Shown piece by piece: positions 1 through 12,309 of a DNA stretch of 34,591 nt (position 1 is the first letter of the stretch; each line of letters begins with the position of its first letter). The DNA lies in assembly GCA_905479875.1 (NCBI GenBank), contig CAJQOG010000048.1, positions 1 through 34,591 on the forward strand, written 5' to 3'. The notes beneath the pieces are model-generated. The model searched no databases. It was given only the letters and a program-made list of their open reading frames with translations, and had not been told where the DNA came from. The position numbers and the translations under genes were made by a program. The stretch is from an uncultured Gammaproteobacteria bacterium. Lineage in GTDB: Bacteria; Pseudomonadota; Gammaproteobacteria; Steroidobacterales; JABDMI01.

Positions 1-32
1 TTTTATCCTGTTTTATTTACAAGAGAGTTATT

Positions 33-527
33 ATGAAAAAAATTATTTCAATTATTATTTTAGGTTTAATGCTTAGTTCATCTTATGCTATCCAGGCTGA
101 GTTGAAAGTTGCAGCCGTAAATATAAATCGCGTGATGTTAGAAGCGCCTAAATTTAAATCAGCTAACCAAGCAATTGATAGTGAATTTAAAATCAAAACT
201 GATCAATTAAAGTCTAAAGCAAACGAAATTAAAACTTTGCAAGATGGTTTCAAGCGTGATTTTGATACCATGAGTGAAGATCAAAAACGTGTTAAATCTG
301 AAGAAATCAGAACTAAAGCTAAAGATTTTAATGATAGAGAAAAGACAATCATTCAAGAGTTTAATCAAAAGCGAAATGAAAAATTACAAGAACTTCAAAA
401 GTTGCTATCTACTCAAATCCAATCATTAGCAAATGAACAGGGCTATGACTTGGTATTAACTCAAGGTGTAGCATTTGCTACTCCATCTGTGGACATAACT
501 GATAAACTTATAGCTCGCTTACAGTAA
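33..527 (+). CDS. skp: Periplasmic chaperone Skp/OmpH family
   Basis: 164 aa with signal peptide, coiled-coil charged middle, VAAVNINRVMLEAP start and DLVLTQGVAFATPSVDITDKL end typical of OmpH; directly upstream of lpxD. Confidence 0.93.
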   Translation: MKKIISIIILGLMLSSSYAIQAELKVAAVNINRVMLEAPKFKSANQAIDSEFKIKTDQLKSKANEIKTLQDGFKRDFDTMSEDQKRVKSEEIRTKAKDFNDREKTIIQEFNQKRNEKLQELQKLLSTQIQSLANEQGYDLVLTQGVAFATPSVDITDKLIARLQ

Positions 528-546
528 TAAATATATCGGAGGGGTT

Positions 547-1551
547 ATGCAATTTACTTTAGCTGAGTTAGCCATAAAATTTGGTTGTGAGCTTAAAGGT
601 AATCCCGAAACTGAAGTTAGTTCTATAGCAACATTATCGTCAGCCTTGGCTGGCGATATTTCGTTTTTCGCCAATAAAAAATATAAACAACAATTAATTG
701 ATACAAACGCCACGGCAGTGATTTTGCGTGAAGCTGATTTGGAAAATTGTAGTGTTGCTGCTCTGATATGTGAGAATCCATACGCTACCTATGCCAGAAT
801 TGCCCAGCTTATTTATCCAATAAAATCAGCTGTAGGTGTTCACTCATCTGCAGTTGTTAATGTGGATTTACCCAAGAGTGTTTCAGTTGGAGCTAATGCT
901 GTCATTGAATTAGGTGCTCAATTGGGCGAGAATGTCTCTATTGGAGCAAATTGTTTCGTAGGCGAAAATACACATATAGGTGCAGGTTCTATACTCGATG
1001 CCAACGTCACCATTCGTCATGATGTATTAATTGGCGAAGATTGTTATTTTCATCCTGGTGTTGTTATTGGAAGTGACGGTTTTGGACAAGCACCTGATGT
1101 TGATGGTTATGTAAAAATCCCACAGGTGGGGCGAGTCGTTATTGGTAACGCGGTAGAGATTGGTGCAAATACTACTGTTGACCGTGGCACATTAGATGAC
1201 ACTATTATTGAAGACGGCGTAAAGCTTGATAATTTAATTCAAGTTGCACATAACGTGCATATTGGAGCCCATACAGTTATAGCTGCAACTGTTGGGATAT
1301 CTGGTAGTACCAAAATTGGTAAACGTTGTTTGATTGGTGGGCGGGCAGGCTTTGTTGGGCATATTGAGATTTGTGATGATGTTATTATTAACTCATCCAC
1401 AGTAGTGACTTCAAATATTACAGAAAAAGGTCATTATGGCGGTACCGGTGGTTTTCCACATCAAGCCGCAAAAGATTGGACACGCAATGTTGCACAGTTT
1501 CGTCGCATTAATAATTTAGCAAAACGTGTTAAAGAATTAGAAAAAAAATAA
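547..1551 (+). CDS. lpxD: UDP-3-O-(3-hydroxymyristoyl)glucosamine N-acyltransferase
   Basis: 334 aa, left-handed beta-helix hexapeptide repeats, [26 protein letters not shown] motif; position between skp and fabZ. Confidence 0.97.
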   Translation: MQFTLAELAIKFGCELKGNPETEVSSIATLSSALAGDISFFANKKYKQQLIDTNATAVILREADLENCSVAALICENPYATYARIAQLIYPIKSAVGVHSSAVVNVDLPKSVSVGANAVIELGAQLGENVSIGANCFVGENTHIGAGSILDANVTIRHDVLIGEDCYFHPGVVIGSDGFGQAPDVDGYVKIPQVGRVVIGNAVEIGANTTVDRGTLDDTIIEDGVKLDNLIQVAHNVHIGAHTVIAATVGISGSTKIGKRCLIGGRAGFVGHIEICDDVIINSSTVVTSNITEKGHYGGTGGFPHQAAKDWTRNVAQFRRINNLAKRVKELEKK

Positions 1552-1555
1552 ATTT

Positions 1556-1571
1556 AAAACTGGGGAGTTTT
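1556..1571 (+). other. Perfect 6-bp hairpin AAAACT-GGGG-AGTTTT with the Shine-Dalgarno-like GGGGAG at the loop, abutting the fabZ ATG
   Basis: AAAACT (1556-1561) is the reverse complement of AGTTTT (1566-1571); ATG at 1572. Confidence 0.45.
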
Positions 1572-2039
1572 ATGAGTGATTCAGTATCATCCGAAGCAAG
1601 GTCTTTAGATATTCATGCAATTCTTGAACAGTTGCCACATCGATATCCATTTCTTCTAATTGATCGTGTCACTTCTGTAGTGGCTGGCGAGTCAGTGAAA
1701 GCTATTAAAAACGTTACTATTAATGAACCGTTTTTTACAGGGCACTTTCCGCAGCGACCAGTGATGCCAGGTGTTTTGATAATAGAAGCTCTGGCTCAAG
1801 CCACTGGTATTCTTGCTTTTATTACTGCGGGTCAAAAGCCAGATGACAATATGTTGTATTACTTTGCTGGTATTGACAATGCGCGTTTTAAAAAGCCAGT
1901 TGAACCAGGTGATCAAATTATTTTAGAAGCCACTTTGGTCAAACAGAAAAGAAATATCTGGAAATTTAAAGGTACAGCATCTGTCGATGGTGAAATTGTT
2001 GCTAGTGCCGACTTAATGTGTGCCTCTAATACCTATTAA
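1572..2039 (+). CDS. fabZ: 3-hydroxyacyl-[acyl-carrier-protein] dehydratase FabZ
   Basis: [13 protein letters not shown]...[27 protein letters not shown] signature. Confidence 0.97.
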   Translation: MSDSVSSEARSLDIHAILEQLPHRYPFLLIDRVTSVVAGESVKAIKNVTINEPFFTGHFPQRPVMPGVLIIEALAQATGILAFITAGQKPDDNMLYYFAGIDNARFKKPVEPGDQIILEATLVKQKRNIWKFKGTASVDGEIVASADLMCASNTY

Positions 2040-2087
2040 AGAACTAAAATTTCTCAAACCTTATTTAGTTTTAAAAGCTTAATTACT

Positions 2088-2879
2088 ATGTCAAATTCTG
2101 AAAACTTAAAAATACACCCAAGTGCTGTTATTGATTCAAGTGCTGAAATTCACCCTTCGGTAAAAGTAGGGGCTTTCACCATTATTGGTCCCAATGTATC
2201 CATTGGTGCTAATACTATTGTGGAAGGACATGTTTTAATTAAAGGTCCTACTAAAATTGGCAAGTCAAATCACATTTTTTCTTTTGCCTCTGTTGGTGAT
2301 GCACCTCAAGATAAAAAATACGCTGGTGAACCTACTGAGCTTCATATTGGTGATAATAATGTTATTCGAGAGTATTGCAGTATTAATCGTGGCACTGTGC
2401 AAGACGCTTTTGCAACACGAATTGGTAGTCATAATTTGATTATGGCCTATGTGCATATTGCACATGATGTACAAATTGGTAGTCATACAATTCTTGCAAA
2501 CAATACAACTTTAGCGGGACACGTACACGTTGGCGATCACGCTATTCTTGGTGGTTTTACTAAATCGCATCAATTTGTACATATAGGCGCACATAGTTTC
2601 ACAGCTTTTAATACCGGCCTAACACGTGATGTTCCACCATACGTTATGGTAAGTGGACATCCCGGTGTGCCACGCGGAATCAATAAGGAAGGTTTAAAAC
2701 GTAGAGACTTTAGTAAAGAGCAAATTCGTACCATTCTTAATGCTTATAAGGTTTTGTATCGTTCAGAATTGAAATTAGATGATGCAAAAATGCAAATTGC
2801 AGAAATGGCAAAAAATAATTCTGAGTTAGAGCTTTTTAATGAATTCTTTACTGATAGTACACGCAGCATAGTACGCTAA
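2088..2879 (+). CDS. lpxA: UDP-N-acetylglucosamine acyltransferase LpxA
   Basis: 263 aa hexapeptide-repeat protein, IHPSAVIDSSAEIHPSVKVGAFTIIGPNV start, HVHVGDHAILGGFTKSHQFVHIG. Confidence 0.97.
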   Translation: MSNSENLKIHPSAVIDSSAEIHPSVKVGAFTIIGPNVSIGANTIVEGHVLIKGPTKIGKSNHIFSFASVGDAPQDKKYAGEPTELHIGDNNVIREYCSINRGTVQDAFATRIGSHNLIMAYVHIAHDVQIGSHTILANNTTLAGHVHVGDHAILGGFTKSHQFVHIGAHSFTAFNTGLTRDVPPYVMVSGHPGVPRGINKEGLKRRDFSKEQIRTILNAYKVLYRSELKLDDAKMQIAEMAKNNSELELFNEFFTDSTRSIVR

Positions 2880-2893
2880 TAAATTCAAATGTT

Positions 2894-4036
2894 ATGCCAC
2901 GAATAGCAATTATTGCAGGTGAGGTTTCTGGAGACCTCTTAGGCGCTGGTCTAATTCAAGCCATACATAAAACTCATCCCGCTGTTAAATTTGAAGGTAT
3001 CGCTGGTGATGCCATGCAGGCAGCTGGATGTGAAACGTTTTATCCTGCAGAAGATCTTTCAGTAATGGGGCTAACTGAAGTTTTAAAAGACTTGCCGCGT
3101 TTACTAAAAATCAAGAAAGACGTGATTACTCGTTGGATAGATAATCCTCCCGACTTATTTATTGGAATTGATGCGCCTGATTTCAATTTACGTGTTGCAA
3201 AAATTTTGAAACAAGCTGGAATTCATACGGTGCATTATGTTTCTCCTTCTGTTTGGGCGTGGCGGGAAGGACGTGTAAAAGGCATAGAAAAAGCTGTGGA
3301 TAATTTACTCTGTCTTTTGCCTTTTGAGCCAAAGTATTATCAAGATACCACGGTAGTAGCTAATTTCATTGGACACCCAATGGCTGATGCAATTTCACCT
3401 AAAGATGAGTCTACTATTGAGGACATACCGGCGCACCCTCTGATAGCAGTTTTGCCAGGTAGTCGTAGTGGAGAAATTAATAAGCTTGCCATTCCTTTCG
3501 TGCAAGCTATAGCAGTATTAGCAGTTAAGTACCCTACGGCTAGGTTTAGTATTCCTGTAGCCAAGTCTAAGTTTAAAAACAAACTGCAAAATATATTGCA
3601 TGAGCACGCACCAGGAGTTCCAGTTGAGCTCTTGGACGGACAAGCAGATAGTTTACTAGCCCAAGCCGATTGTGCTCTTGTCGCTTCAGGAACGGCTGCC
3701 TTAGAAGCCATGCTCTACGGCTGTCCTATGGTTGTTGCCTATCGGATGGCAACGAGTACTTACTGGCTTTTAGATATAACTAATTCATTAAAGACTGATT
3801 ACTTTTCTTTGCCAAACATACTAGCAGGTAAAGAATTGGTGAAAGAAGTCATGCAAAATGAGATGACAGTTACTAATTTAGTTTCTGAAGTTGCAAGGCT
3901 TTTAGACGATTCGAAACGCACAATAGAAATGCAGCATGAGTTTGTTAATTTACATGAAATTTTAAAACAAGATACCAACACTAAAGTTGCCAAAATTGTT
4001 TTAGATATACTTGAAAACCGAAATGCCAAAAACTGA
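2894..4036 (+). CDS. lpxB: Lipid-A-disaccharide synthase
   Basis: IAGEVSGDLLGAGLI, HYVSPSVWAWREGRV, GTAALEAML motifs of LpxB. Confidence 0.97.
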   Translation: MPRIAIIAGEVSGDLLGAGLIQAIHKTHPAVKFEGIAGDAMQAAGCETFYPAEDLSVMGLTEVLKDLPRLLKIKKDVITRWIDNPPDLFIGIDAPDFNLRVAKILKQAGIHTVHYVSPSVWAWREGRVKGIEKAVDNLLCLLPFEPKYYQDTTVVANFIGHPMADAISPKDESTIEDIPAHPLIAVLPGSRSGEINKLAIPFVQAIAVLAVKYPTARFSIPVAKSKFKNKLQNILHEHAPGVPVELLDGQADSLLAQADCALVASGTAALEAMLYGCPMVVAYRMATSTYWLLDITNSLKTDYFSLPNILAGKELVKEVMQNEMTVTNLVSEVARLLDDSKRTIEMQHEFVNLHEILKQDTNTKVAKIVLDILENRNAKN

Positions 4037-4667
4037 TTATTCTAATATTGACATTAGCTTTATAGATCCATCTAAGCTTGCTGTAGGTTTAGATGAGGCG
4101 GGTCGTGGTCCTTTAGCTGGAGCCGTTGTGGCAGCCGCGGTAATTTTTCCAAAAAATAAATCCTTAGAAGAAATGGGTTTGCAAGAACTAACTGACTCAA
4201 AAAAACTCACTGAAAGCAAACGCGAAAGACTATTTCCAATTATTCAAGAACAAGCACTAGCATGGTCTATTGCTTGGGCTGACCATACAGAAATTGATGC
4301 AATAAATATTTTACAAGCCAGCCTATTATCGATGACGCGCAGTTTGCAGAATTTACCTATTAATGCTGAACAAATACTGGTTGACGGAAATAAATTGCCA
4401 GCTATTCCTGCTGGCTGGGAAAAGTCTGAAGCTTATGCAATAGTTAAGGGTGATTCACTAGTGCCAGCTATTAGTGCAGCCTCAGTGCTTGCAAAAGTGA
4501 CGCGTGATCATCAGCTCTTAGAGTTGCATGAAAAATACCCAAATTATGGTTTTGCTCAACACAAAGGCTACCCAACAAATGCACACTTAGCTATGCTAGT
4601 TGAACATGGACCTTGTCCTGAGCATCGTCGTAGTTTCGCACCGGTAAAAAAGTTATTGCATGACTGA
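4023..4667 (+). CDS. rnhB: Ribonuclease HII
   Basis: VGLDEAGRGPLAGAVVAAAV...LTDSKKL motif. The ORF track starts at a TTG at 4011; I prefer the in-frame ATG at 4023 (MPKTDY), which overlaps the end of lpxB. Confidence 0.94.
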   Translation: MPKTDYSNIDISFIDPSKLAVGLDEAGRGPLAGAVVAAAVIFPKNKSLEEMGLQELTDSKKLTESKRERLFPIIQEQALAWSIAWADHTEIDAINILQASLLSMTRSLQNLPINAEQILVDGNKLPAIPAGWEKSEAYAIVKGDSLVPAISAASVLAKVTRDHQLLELHEKYPNYGFAQHKGYPTNAHLAMLVEHGPCPEHRRSFAPVKKLLHD

Positions 4668-7600
4668 ATTTAATAAACAATTTGTGCATTTGAACCTGCA
4701 TACAGAGCACTCACTTGTGGATAGCATTATTCGTGTTAAGCCATTAGTACAGCGTGCAATGGATATGAAAATTCCAGCTATCGCAATGACCGATGCTGTG
4801 AATTTGTTTGCTGCTGTAAAGTTTTACAATGCTATGACAGGCAGTGGCATTAAGCCTTTAATTGGGGCTGATGTAGTAATTGAAGAAAATGCAAAACGTT
4901 ATGTACTTACTTTGCTTTGTCAAAACGCTGTAGGATATCAAAACCTTTGTAAACTTATTTCACGTGCTTATATGGATGGCCAAGCTAAAGGCAAGCCATT
5001 ACTGCAAAACTCATGGGTCTGGGAAAAAGCTGAAGGTTTAATTGCAATTAGTGGAGTTAACTATGGACTGTATAGCTCTGAGCTTAAAAAAGGTAAAACC
5101 CAAATTCCTGAATTAGATTTTTGGTTGAAAGCTTTTGATGATCGGTTTTATTTTGGCCTAAGTCGTTTAGGCAAAAAAGGCGAACCCCAAGCTAATTTTG
5201 CAGCGTGTCAGGTGGCTAATTCACTTGGTCTTCCGGTTGTTGCTCTTAATGATGTACGTTTTCTTGACGCGAGTGAATACCAGGCTCATGAAGTACGAGT
5301 GTGTATAAACCAAGGTTACACCTTAGACGATAAGCGACGACCACAAAATTATACCAATCAACAATATTTACGTTCTGCACAAGAGATGCATGAACTCTTT
5401 TCTGATATCCCGTCAGCTCTAGACAACACCCTAGAGATTGCTAAACGTTGTAATTTAGAAATTTTGCAAGGCAATACTGTTTTGCCTGCTTTTCCTGTAC
5501 CTGAAGGCCAAACAACCGACGAATTTCTGGTGTCTGACTCTAAGCAACGTTTAGAGCAAAAACTTCAAGAACTGTACACCGCTGAAGAGATAAATGAAGT
5601 TAGACAAAAATACGAAGATCGTCTCAAAGTAGAGCTTGATGTTATTTTAAATATGGGCTTTCCAGGTTATTTCCTTATAGTTGCCGACTTTATTCAATGG
5701 TCTAAAAATAATGATATACCTGTTGGACCCGGTAGGGGCTCAGGTGCGGGCTCCTTAGTTGCCTATGTTCTGGGGATTACCGATCTTGATCCATTAGATT
5801 ACGATTTGCTTTTTGAGCGATTCTTGAATCCTGAACGTGTCTCTATGCCCGATTTTGATATTGATTTCTGTATTAAAGGTCGCGATAAAGTTATTGACTA
5901 CGTTGCTAAAAAATATGGCAGGGCGCATGTATCTCAAATTATTACTTTCGGTACTATGGCTGCTAAAGCGGTAGTACGTGATGTCGCTCGTGTGCAGAGT
6001 CATAGTTATGGATTTGCCGATCGCATTGCTAAGTTAATTCCATTCGCAGTGGACATGACACTTGAAAAGGCGATGAAAGAAGAGCCTGAATTACAACGCT
6101 TGTTTGATGAAGATGAAGAAGTGCGTGGCTTACTCAGCATGGCGAAAATTCTTGAAGGTGTGGCTAGGAACGCAGGTAAGCATGCGGGAGGTATAGTCAT
6201 AGGGCCAGAACCATTAACCCATTACATGCCACTGTATTGTGAAGACGGTGGTCAAGACAATCCAGTTTGTCAGTTTGATAAGGATGATGCCGAAAAAATT
6301 GGCCTGGTTAAGTTTGATTTTCTAGGATTAAAAACACTTACTATTATTGATAGAGCGGTAAAACGTATTACTGCTGATACAGAATTTGGTGACCCACATT
6401 TTAATATACAAACTATCCCTCTAGATGACGTTGCTACCTATCGATTCTTGTCTAGTGGTAAAACCACAGCAATCTTCCAACTTGAATCAGCTGGAATGCA
6501 AAAATTGATTAATGAATTGCAGCCTTCTATTTTTGATGAGGTCATTGCATTACTTGCATTATATCGCCCAGGCCCGCTTAATGCAGGCATGCACCATACT
6601 TTTGTTGCACGTAAACATAAGCGTGAAAAAGTTGACTATCCGCATCCAATGCTTGAGGAAGTGCTTAAACCCACTTATGGCGTTATTCTTTATCAAGAAC
6701 AAGTAATGCAAATTGCTCAGATTCTTGGAGGCTATAGTTTAGGTGGTGCCGATTTATTGCGCCGTGCTATGGGTAAGAAAAAGAAAGAAGAAATGGTTAA
6801 GCAAAGGAGTATTTTTCTCGCTGGAGCTGTAGCACAAGACGTTGATGAACGTATTGCAAATAATGTTTTTGATCTTATGGAAAAATTTGCGGATTATGGT
6901 TTTAATAAATCCCATTCGGCTGCTTATGCGTTAATTTCCTATCAAACGGCCTGGTTGAAAAATTATTTCCCTGCACATTTCATGGCATCGGTCATGAGTG
7001 CAGATATGGACCACACTGATAAAATAGTAAGTTTAAAAGATGATTGTATTAAACAGTTAGAGCTTGAGATATTACCTCCATCGGTTAATCATTCAGAATA
7101 TGAATTCACAGTCGCCGATGCTACAAAAATTCGTTATGGTTTAGGTGCTATAAAAGGCGTTGGGCAGGCAGTTATTGATGCTGTGCTTGAAGAACGTAGT
7201 AGTAATGGTCATTATAAAAATTTGACTGATTTTAGTAAACGTTGTGCACACATAAAACTTAGCCGTCGCACTTATGATGCTTTAATTAATGCGGGTGCGT
7301 TTGATTGCTTGAATCTCAATCGTGCTAGTTGTATGCGAAATATTGAAGCAGTCGTAAAACTGGGCCAGCAAGAGTTAGCCAATCAAAATTCTGGCATGAA
7401 TGATTTATTTGGTTTTTCATCCAGTGTAGAAGCAGATTCAGTAGTTACATTAGAAGTGGTTGATGAGTGGAAGAAGGTCGAGCTGCTGGCGGCAGAAAAA
7501 ACAAGTCTAGGCTTGTATTTAAGTGGGCATCCAATTGATGTAGTTGCTCATGAATTAGCAAGCATGACGGGCAATACTTTAAAATCTACTAAAGAACATG

Positions 7601-8208
7601 CCGCTGAAAATCATGTGCCGCCTGATCCAGAAAAACGTTTTATTCGAGGTGGCGGTAGCCCATGTTTAATTGCCGGTTTGGTTGTCGATATGCGCAAACG
7701 AGGCAATCGCTTTAGTTTAGTTTTAGATGATAATACAGATCGAATAGAAGTGGGTTTGTTTGAAGATAAGTATGAAAAATATCGTAACGTTTTAATTAAG
7801 GATCGTGTCTTAGTTATTACTGGAAAAATTGCTTATGACGATTATCTTGATGATTTTAAGCTAACCGCAGATAAAATTTATGACCTAGAAGAAGCGCGCG
7901 ATCAGTTTGCTGGGCGATTAGTGTTAAAATACACCGATGGCCATCTTGATGAGCATGGTCAAGCGCAAGATACACAAATTTTATTAGATGGATTGCAATC
8001 TTCGCTTGAGCCACATCTTAATGGTAATTGTCGTGTGATTATGGCCTATAAAAATCAACAATCAGGGGCATATTTAGAGTTTGGCGACCAATGGCGCGTA
8101 ACTCCAAATAAGCTTATGGTTGAAAACTTACAAAAAATATTAGGCAAAGATAACGTTAGAATTCAGTATCAGCGTGATGTTTTCGGTAAACTAATGAATG
8201 AAATGTAG
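4660..8208 (+). CDS. dnaE: DNA polymerase III alpha subunit
   Basis: 1182 aa; PHP-like N-terminus FVHLNLHTEHSLVDS, PVGPGRGSGAGSLVAY, FLNPERVSMPDFDIDF, C-terminal OB domain. Confidence 0.98.
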   Translation: MTEFNKQFVHLNLHTEHSLVDSIIRVKPLVQRAMDMKIPAIAMTDAVNLFAAVKFYNAMTGSGIKPLIGADVVIEENAKRYVLTLLCQNAVGYQNLCKLISRAYMDGQAKGKPLLQNSWVWEKAEGLIAISGVNYGLYSSELKKGKTQIPELDFWLKAFDDRFYFGLSRLGKKGEPQANFAACQVANSLGLPVVALNDVRFLDASEYQAHEVRVCINQGYTLDDKRRPQNYTNQQYLRSAQEMHELFSDIPSALDNTLEIAKRCNLEILQGNTVLPAFPVPEGQTTDEFLVSDSKQRLEQKLQELYTAEEINEVRQKYEDRLKVELDVILNMGFPGYFLIVADFIQWSKNNDIPVGPGRGSGAGSLVAYVLGITDLDPLDYDLLFERFLNPERVSMPDFDIDFCIKGRDKVIDYVAKKYGRAHVSQIITFGTMAAKAVVRDVARVQSHSYGFADRIAKLIPFAVDMTLEKAMKEEPELQRLFDEDEEVRGLLSMAKILEGVARNAGKHAGGIVIGPEPLTHYMPLYCEDGGQDNPVCQFDKDDAEKIGLVKFDFLGLKTLTIIDRAVKRITADTEFGDPHFNIQTIPLDDVATYRFLSSGKTTAIFQLESAGMQKLINELQPSIFDEVIALLALYRPGPLNAGMHHTFVARKHKREKVDYPHPMLEEVLKPTYGVILYQEQVMQIAQILGGYSLGGADLLRRAMGKKKKEEMVKQRSIFLAGAVAQDVDERIANNVFDLMEKFADYGFNKSHSAAYALISYQTAWLKNYFPAHFMASVMSADMDHTDKIVSLKDDCIKQLELEILPPSVNHSEYEFTVADATKIRYGLGAIKGVGQAVIDAVLEERSSNGHYKNLTDFSKRCAHIKLSRRTYDALINAGAFDCLNLNRASCMRNIEAVVKLGQQELANQNSGMNDLFGFSSSVEADSVVTLEVVDEWKKVELLAAEKTSLGLYLSGHPIDVVAHELASMTGNTLKSTKEHAAENHVPPDPEKRFIRGGGSPCLIAGLVVDMRKRGNRFSLVLDDNTDRIEVGLFEDKYEKYRNVLIKDRVLVITGKIAYDDYLDDFKLTADKIYDLEEARDQFAGRLVLKYTDGHLDEHGQAQDTQILLDGLQSSLEPHLNGNCRVIMAYKNQQSGAYLEFGDQWRVTPNKLMVENLQKILGKDNVRIQYQRDVFGKLMNEM

Positions 8209-8221
8209 TTGAAATAAAATT

Positions 8222-9175
8222 ATGGATTTAAATTTTTTAGATTTTGAACAACCAATTGCTGATCTTGAAGCCAAGATTGCAGAATTGCGTTATGTAGAAA
8301 ACGATTCAGAAATTAATATTAGTGACGAAATAGCTAGACTAAAAACAAAAAGTGATGGTCTAACTAAATCAATATTCTCTAATCTTGATGCATGGCAAGT
8401 TGCTAGGGTTGCTAGACATCCGCAGCGTCCGTATACCTTGGATTATGCAGAGCGTTTATTTACCGATTTTGAAGAAATTCACGGCGATAGAGCTTATGCT
8501 GATGATGCTGCTATTGTTACCGCTTTGGCACGTTTTAATGGTCGTCCTGTTGCAATCATTGGGCAACAAAAAGCCAGAGATACTAAAGAAAAAATTCGTC
8601 GTAACTTTGGAATGCCAAGGCCCGAAGGATATCGTAAAGCCTTGCGTGTTATGAAAATGGCTGAACGCTTTAACTTGCCAATCCTTACCTTTATTGATAC
8701 TCCTGGTGCTTATCCAGGTGTTGGAGCTGAAGAGCGTGGGCAGAGTGAGGCAATAGCTCGCAACTTATTAGAAATGTCGCAGTTAAAAGTTCCAATTATT
8801 TGTACAGTGATTGGCGAAGGCGGTTCTGGTGGTGCTTTAGCGATTGGAGTAGGTGATAGAATTTTAATGCTTCAATACAGTATTTATTCTGTTATTTCTC
8901 CAGAAGGTTGTGCTTCGATTCTATGGAAAAATGCAGAAAAAATTAAAGATGCGGCACAAGCTATGCAAATTACAGCCCCGCAGCTTATTAAACACCAACT
9001 AGTTGATCACATGGTTAATGAGCCTCTTGGAGGCGCACATAGAGATCACGACACAATCGCTGATTCACTTGGAGAGCAGATTGCAAACTCCTTATCTGAA
9101 TTAGATGCTTTAGACAGCGATACATTAATTGAGCAACGTTACAAAAAGCTACGTGACTTTGGTGTTTATAAATAA
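8222..9175 (+). CDS. accA: Acetyl-CoA carboxylase carboxyltransferase subunit alpha
   Basis: [65 protein letters not shown]. Confidence 0.98.
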   Translation: MDLNFLDFEQPIADLEAKIAELRYVENDSEINISDEIARLKTKSDGLTKSIFSNLDAWQVARVARHPQRPYTLDYAERLFTDFEEIHGDRAYADDAAIVTALARFNGRPVAIIGQQKARDTKEKIRRNFGMPRPEGYRKALRVMKMAERFNLPILTFIDTPGAYPGVGAEERGQSEAIARNLLEMSQLKVPIICTVIGEGGSGGALAIGVGDRILMLQYSIYSVISPEGCASILWKNAEKIKDAAQAMQITAPQLIKHQLVDHMVNEPLGGAHRDHDTIADSLGEQIANSLSELDALDSDTLIEQRYKKLRDFGVYK

Positions 9176-9195
9176 CAAGATAGTGGTTTAACCAC

Positions 9196-10560
9196 ATGTT
9201 ACATCCAGTTGATCAAGCCGTTCAAAAGCTTGTTAAATCCAATTTAAAAAATACACAATATCTAATCGCCTTAAGTGGCGGTTTGGATTCCTGTGTTTTA
9301 TTGCATGCACTCGCTAAATTGCGCACAGAAAATACACTTAATTTAAAAGTTATACATGTTAATCATCAGTTACAAAATATGGCTGACGAGTGGGTTAATT
9401 TTTGCCAATCTAAAGTTAAAGACTTGGGCTTAAATTGTGCTATTGAAGTGGTTTCTATTAATAAAGAGACAGGCGATAGTTTGGAGGCCTTAGCTAGACA
9501 CGCTCGTTATGCAGTGTTTACACATCACATGCAGGCAAATACTTGTCTGTTAACGGCTCATCATTCCGATGATCAATTTGAAACTTTTTTATTGCAATTA
9601 TTCCGTGGAGCAGGTCCCAAAGGTTTGAGTTCCATGGCTTTGCAAAAATCATTTGGTCCAGGGCAGCATGCTAGACCATTGCTTGCTTTAAGTCGTGAAC
9701 AACTTGAGGACTATGCTACAAAAAATAAAATTCAATTTATTCAAGACCCAAGTAATACAGAAATTCAATTTGATAGAAATTTTTTACGTAATAACATAAT
9801 TCCTCAAATTAAAGTTCGATATCCCAATGTGCAAAAATCAGTAGGGCGCAGCGTTCAACATATTGCTAGTGAACACTTTATTCTGGATGCTTTACTAAAC
9901 GATAAACTGGATAATCTACTTGTAGAAAATACTTTAGATCTACGCAAATTGCTTCTGTTAGAACTAGATATGCAAATCTTACTTTTGCGTAAGTGGATTT
10001 CAGACTCACAAATGCAATTACCATCCACCAAAATTTTGCAAGATATCTTGTCGCAATTAAAGCATGCACATCGCGAGTCTAAAACTACTATTACGTGGGC
10101 AGATGTTGAAATTAGAGCATATTCACAACGAGCGTTTTTATTAGCAAAAATTGATGAAGATAATTATAAACAAGTAGCCAATAGCTTAATCAGTAAATCT
10201 GAAATATACGAATTGCCAGAAAACTATGGTTCTATAAGTTTTAATTCTGATAGTGCCAATCCATTGCAATTGAGTCTGGGTTTTCGTTCTGGTGGTGAGA
10301 AACTACGTTTGCCAAAACATAAGCACCACATAAGTCTTAAACAACTATGCCAGAAAAATCGAGTTTTACCATGGATGCGTTCGCGCATACCGCTGCTTTT
10401 TGATGGCGATGTACTGGTGGCAATTGGAGATTTATGGCTAAATGCAGATTGGCTCGATGAGCAAAAATGCCCTAATTTTTCAGTAAATTGGGCGAATAAG
10501 CCATTAATTTTTGTTCCGGAAGAAAAAACACAAATTGAGGCTGGAGCCAGCTTCGGGTAA
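9196..10560 (+). CDS. tilS: tRNA(Ile)-lysidine synthase
   Basis: ALSGGLDSCVLLHAL (SGGxDS PP-loop), HHSDDQFETFLLQLFRGAG, FDRNFLRNNIIP. Confidence 0.95.
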   Translation: MLHPVDQAVQKLVKSNLKNTQYLIALSGGLDSCVLLHALAKLRTENTLNLKVIHVNHQLQNMADEWVNFCQSKVKDLGLNCAIEVVSINKETGDSLEALARHARYAVFTHHMQANTCLLTAHHSDDQFETFLLQLFRGAGPKGLSSMALQKSFGPGQHARPLLALSREQLEDYATKNKIQFIQDPSNTEIQFDRNFLRNNIIPQIKVRYPNVQKSVGRSVQHIASEHFILDALLNDKLDNLLVENTLDLRKLLLLELDMQILLLRKWISDSQMQLPSTKILQDILSQLKHAHRESKTTITWADVEIRAYSQRAFLLAKIDEDNYKQVANSLISKSEIYELPENYGSISFNSDSANPLQLSLGFRSGGEKLRLPKHKHHISLKQLCQKNRVLPWMRSRIPLLFDGDVLVAIGDLWLNADWLDEQKCPNFSVNWANKPLIFVPEEKTQIEAGASFG

Positions 10561-12270
<1,710 letters not shown>

Positions 12271-12278
12271 TATTAACG

Positions 12279-12296
12279 CACAAATTTTAATTTGTG
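12279..12296 (+). other. Perfect inverted repeat CACAAATT-TT-AATTTGTG in the pyrG-kdsA intergenic region
   Basis: Direct reading; sits between the pyrG stop (12270) and kdsA ATG (12310), just before AAGGAG. No T-run follows, so not called a terminator. Confidence 0.5.
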
Positions 12297-12309
12297 TAAG
12301 GAGCAATAA

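Noticed and set aside
2040-2087. AACTAAA/TTTAGTT inverted repeat between fabZ and lpxA
   Set aside because: Only 7 bp, AT-rich, long loop; expected by chance in sequence of this composition.
3340-3711. 123-aa antisense ORF inside lpxB
   Set aside because: Lies fully within a confidently identified gene on the other strand; no domain or RBS support.
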